Positions 61,889 to 64,000 of a stretch of 64,000 nucleotides of DNA are shown here, piece after piece. Position numbers and translations under genes: made by a program. Within the stretch, counting starts at the first letter, position 1, and each line of letters begins with the position of its first letter. The stretch is taken from NCBI RefSeq assembly GCF_007991735.1, contig NZ_BJYX01000019.1:1-64000 (forward strand), in the 5' to 3' direction. The notes under the pieces are model-generated. The model made no database searches, had not been told where the DNA came from, and was given only the letters and a program-made list of their open reading frames with translations. The DNA comes from Terrabacter aerolatus (lineage in GTDB: Bacteria > Actinomycetota > Actinomycetes > Actinomycetales > Dermatophilaceae).

Positions 61889-62725
61889 TCAGATGGCGTG
61901 CAGCCGTCGCGACGCCTCGGGTGCCGCCGCCCGTCCGGCGTGCCGGCGCCACGCCGCGACCACGACGATCGCGGCGGCGACGACGGCAGCGACACCCGTC
62001 GCGACCGACCGTGGCTCGTCAGCGAGGCGACCCACCGCGATCCAGGCGAGACCCCAGGCCATCGCAGCGGCGACCGCCCAGCGCCCGCCGAGGCGACGGG
62101 CGAAGACGACGCCGAGCCCGGCCGCGACGGCGAGCACGGCCACCGCGGCCACCTGGTTGGCCGTGGCGCCGAGGTCGACTCCCGAGTCCACGAGTGCCGC
62201 AGTGATGTTCGCGCAGGTCGCGACGGCGACCCAGCCGAGGTAGAGGCCGAACGTCCCGTCGAGCACGACTCGTTCCCACGTGGTCGCGGAGGGTGATCGC
62301 GTCAGACGGTGCAGCAGGACGCCGAGGCTCAGGGCGAGCGCGACGATGACGACGACGCTGACCCAGATCCAGCCCCGCTGGGTGACGAGCAGCCATGCGG
62401 CGTTGAGCACCATGGACGCGGCCGCGAGCCAGCCGGTGGTGCGCACCCGGTCGCGAACGGCGTTGACGGGCAGGGCCTGCCACACGGCATACGCCAGCAG
62501 TCCCACGTAGATCGGGGTCCAGATCGAGAAGGCCGGACCGGCGGGCGCGACGAGGGTGGCGGTGGCGGCGAGGGCGCCCCCGGAGGACTCCTCGACCCTC
62601 GTGCCGAGCACCCCGACGCCGAAGAGCGTGCCGACGACGCAGAAGATCTCGGCGGCGACGACGGCGAACCGACGCACCTGGTCGGCGGTCGTCAGGTCGG
62701 GGCGCGGGCTGGCGGATGTGGTCAC
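61889..62725 (-). CDS. TspO/MBR-like tryptophan-rich membrane protein
   Basis: A 278-residue membrane protein with about eight hydrophobic segments. Landmarks typical of TspO-like proteins: AFSIWTPIYVGLLAYAVWQA and GTFGLYLGWVAVATCANI. It is longer than TspO (about 160 residues), like other actinobacterial tryptophan-rich sensory family members. Possible porphyrin or carotenoid link with the adjacent FAD oxidoreductase (inference). GTG 62725 has GAGG 8 bases upstream; a GTG at 62734 is the alternative. The dyad GTTAG-N5-CTAAC at 62763-62777 is a candidate operator. Confidence 0.8.
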   Translation of the reverse strand: MTTSASPRPDLTTADQVRRFAVVAAEIFCVVGTLFGVGVLGTRVEESSGGALAATATLVAPAGPAFSIWTPIYVGLLAYAVWQALPVNAVRDRVRTTGWLAAASMVLNAAWLLVTQRGWIWVSVVVIVALALSLGVLLHRLTRSPSATTWERVVLDGTFGLYLGWVAVATCANITAALVDSGVDLGATANQVAAVAVLAVAAGLGVVFARRLGGRWAVAAAMAWGLAWIAVGRLADEPRSVATGVAAVVAAAIVVVAAWRRHAGRAAAPEASRRLHAI

Positions 62726-62762
62726 GTCGATCACCTCAGTCGCTCGGGAGATTGCTCATCCA

Positions 62763-62777
62763 GTTAGCGACCCTAAC
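62763..62777. promoter_or_regulatory. Dyad in the spacer upstream of the TspO-like gene
   Basis: GTTAG-CGACC-CTAAC; on the minus strand it includes TAGGGT, a possible -10, about 40 bases before the start. Either an operator or chance. Confidence 0.4.
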
Positions 62778-62794
62778 AGGCCGGGCGTTCGGCC

Positions 62795-63565
62795 TCACCC
62801 GCGCAGGCGCACCGACAGGCACGTGACGCAGCCCTCGAGTTTCTCGAACTCGGAGATGTCGACGGTCGTCACGTCGTGCCCACGGGCGGCGAGGAGCTGG
62901 GCCGTGCGCGGCGCGGACGCCGACAGGAGCACCGACATGCCGCCCAGCAGCACGACGTGCGCGCCGGACTCCTCCGGGACGGCGAGGAACCGGGACCACA
63001 CCGTCGGGTCGTCGACGAGCGGCGGGAAGCCGAGCACCGTGCCGTCCGGCAGCGCCGTGACCGCCGACTTGAGGTGCAGCACCTTCGACACCGGCACCGG
63101 GACGACCTCGACCCGGTGCCCCTCGAGCGCCTGCCGCAGCTGGTCGACCCCGGCCTGGTTGGTGCGGCCACCGACCCCGACCCACACGACGTGTCCGTGC
63201 TTGAGCACGTCGCCGCCGTCGAGCGTGCCCGGCTCCTCGATCGCGACGGTGCGGTAGCCGTGGGCCTGCACCGCCTCGCGGACGCCGACCTGCTCGGCGC
63301 GGCGCCCCGGAGCACCGGATCGGCACAGGACCGCGACGTCGCCGTGCACGACGACCTGGTCCTCGATGAAGACGCCGTCGGGACAGTCGTCGGCCGGTGC
63401 GGCCTCGACCACCGACCAGCCGCGACGGCGCAGGACGTCGACGTACTCCTGCCACTGCCGCAGAGCGAGGGCGCCGTCCACCGCGCCCGACCGCTCGACG
63501 TGCGTCACGATCCCGTCCGCGAGTCGGGGGGACGGTCGGCGGACGAGCGCGAGGCGACGGTGCAC
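62795..63565 (-). CDS. ddaH: Dimethylargininase-like amidinotransferase-fold hydrolase
   Basis: A 256-residue member of the arginine-modifying pentein superfamily, closest in pattern to N-omega,N-omega-dimethylarginine dimethylaminohydrolase. Substrate Glu/Asp in DGVFIEDQ, catalytic His in VLHLKSAVTAL, catalytic Cys in the C-terminal EGCVTCLSVRLRG. It hydrolyses methylated arginines to citrulline, or a related guanidino compound. GTG 63565 follows TAGAGT (63572-63577) by exactly 6 bases, the leaderless pattern. Confidence 0.87.
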   Translation of the reverse strand: MHRRLALVRRPSPRLADGIVTHVERSGAVDGALALRQWQEYVDVLRRRGWSVVEAAPADDCPDGVFIEDQVVVHGDVAVLCRSGAPGRRAEQVGVREAVQAHGYRTVAIEEPGTLDGGDVLKHGHVVWVGVGGRTNQAGVDQLRQALEGHRVEVVPVPVSKVLHLKSAVTALPDGTVLGFPPLVDDPTVWSRFLAVPEESGAHVVLLGGMSVLLSASAPRTAQLLAARGHDVTTVDISEFEKLEGCVTCLSVRLRG

Positions 63566-63571
63566 GCGCTC

Positions 63572-63577
63572 ACTCTA
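63572..63577 (-). promoter_or_regulatory. -10 box of leaderless ddaH
   Basis: TAGAGT on the minus strand, 6 bases before the GTG start. Confidence 0.6.
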
Positions 63578-63673
63578 GGGGCGGCGACGCCGCCGGCGGC
63601 CTAGCGTGGAGGCGTCCCCGCGGCCGAGCACCCGCCGGCCGCCCGGCGGGGGAGACCTTGTCGCGGAAGGGAC

Positions 63674-63704
63674 TTGACCCTGACGCCGCGTGAGGCAACA
63701 GGCT
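63674..63704 (+). promoter_or_regulatory. MerR-type promoter of the right-edge regulator
   Basis: -35 TTGACC (63674-63679), 19-base spacer, -10 CAGGCT (63699-63704). The spacer contains the near-dyad CCTGACGC/GCGTGAGG. The 19-base spacing and dyad are those of MerR-autoregulated promoters. The ATG at 63712 is 7 bases beyond the -10, so the mRNA is probably leaderless. Confidence 0.7.
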
Positions 63705-63711
63705 CGTCCGC

Positions 63712-64000
63712 ATGACCGGAAGGACGCAGGAGATGACCAGCTGGACGGTGGGACAGGTCGCCGAGCTCTTCGGCGTGACGGTGCGCACGCTGCACCACTA
63801 CGACGAGATCGGCCTGCTCGTCCCGAGCGAGCGCTCGCGGGCGGGCTACCGCCTCTACACCGACAGTGACCTCGCGCGGCTGCAGCAGGTCGTGGTCTAC
63901 CGGCGGCTGGAGATGCCGCTCGAGGAGATCGCGACGCTGCTCGGCGGCGGTGAGGACGCGGCCACGCACCTGCGCCGTCAACGCGCGACGGTCATGTCCC
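63712..64000 (+). CDS. MerR-family regulator (TipA/SkgA-like), cut by the window edge
   Basis: The first 96 residues of a MerR regulator: the helix-turn-helix TVGQVAELFGVTVRTLHHYD, wing residues SRAGYRLYTDSDLARLQQ, and the start of the dimerisation helix. The R-T-L-H-H-Y-D form is typical of TipAL/SkgA-type multidrug-sensing regulators, whose C-terminal ligand domain would lie past the window. ATG 63712 fits a leaderless start; ATG 63733 is the alternative. Its own promoter resembles that of the ABC exporter at 21702, so the exporter may be one of its targets. Confidence 0.87.
   Translation, partial: MTGRTQEMTSWTVGQVAELFGVTVRTLHHYDEIGLLVPSERSRAGYRLYTDSDLARLQQVVVYRRLEMPLEEIATLLGGGEDAATHLRRQRATVMS

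Overview
This is a high-GC window from an actinobacterium. The gene set (monomeric NADP isocitrate dehydrogenase, BldG-like STAS protein, DUF4244 pilin-like protein, PknG with GlnX/GlnH, 4-base start/stop overlaps, leaderless starts) fits Actinomycetota. Codon use and order suggest a Micrococcales lineage such as the Intrasporangiaceae; that placement is inference. No rRNA, tRNA, CRISPR array, transposase or phage gene was seen.

Left part (1-20.9 kb): three intergenic tandem repeat arrays, then acs, a PlsC-type acyltransferase, trpS with a Trp-codon leader peptide (trpL), a Fic-like gene, and an Flp/Tad pilus operon (ssd, tadA, tadB, tadC, DUF4244 protein, TadE-like, Rv3654c-like). Next come a cysteine-free Rrf2 regulator, a sulfate ABC transporter operon (cysP-cysT-cysW-cysA), a MrfA-like helicase, a BldG-like anti-anti-sigma factor and a class I methyltransferase. 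The order acs / tad / helicase / bldG / topA is conserved at a distance in Mycobacterium and Streptomyces, so this part is core chromosome.

Middle part (20.9-42.2 kb): a block lying between the helicase-bldG-methyltransferase group and topA. It holds a TetR regulator, a heterodimeric ABC exporter with a MerR-type promoter, soxR with a small P-loop kinase, and a 13.5-kb minus-strand operon: telA, an unknown gene, a CbbX-like AAA ATPase, glnX, glnH, a coiled-coil protein, pknG, a PP2C phosphatase, a VWA protein and an FHA protein. Most of its genes overlap by four bases. Kinase, phosphatase and FHA protein carry the same kind of short zinc ribbons, which suggests one phospho-signalling machine fed by periplasmic amino-acid sensing (GlnH-GlnX) and linked to TelA/VWA/AAA effectors. 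This is the best candidate for a poorly described system here. A DODA-type dioxygenase and a GyrI-like protein follow.

Right part (42.2-64 kb): topA, a GNAT acetyltransferase, a PIG-L deacetylase, an SCP2 protein with an acyl-CoA dehydrogenase, a gluconate module (gntP, gntK, divergent GntR-type regulator), a DUF2199 protein, icd, a serine beta-lactamase-like hydrolase, a GNAT protein with a collagen-like N-terminus, a small secreted protein, an MMPL transporter with a divergent MarR regulator, an FAD amine-oxidase-like enzyme, a TspO-like membrane protein, a dimethylargininase-like hydrolase and a MerR regulator cut by the right edge.

Window-wide patterns: about 36 copies of GGCATAC/GTATGCC, far above chance and over-represented between genes; a recurring (T/C)ANNNT, 6 nt, start-codon arrangement typical of leaderless mRNAs; long perfect hairpins without U-tracts at gene ends; and several short-period tandem repeats in spacers. 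Starts were chosen by eye from overlaps, Shine-Dalgarno sequences and promoter distance.
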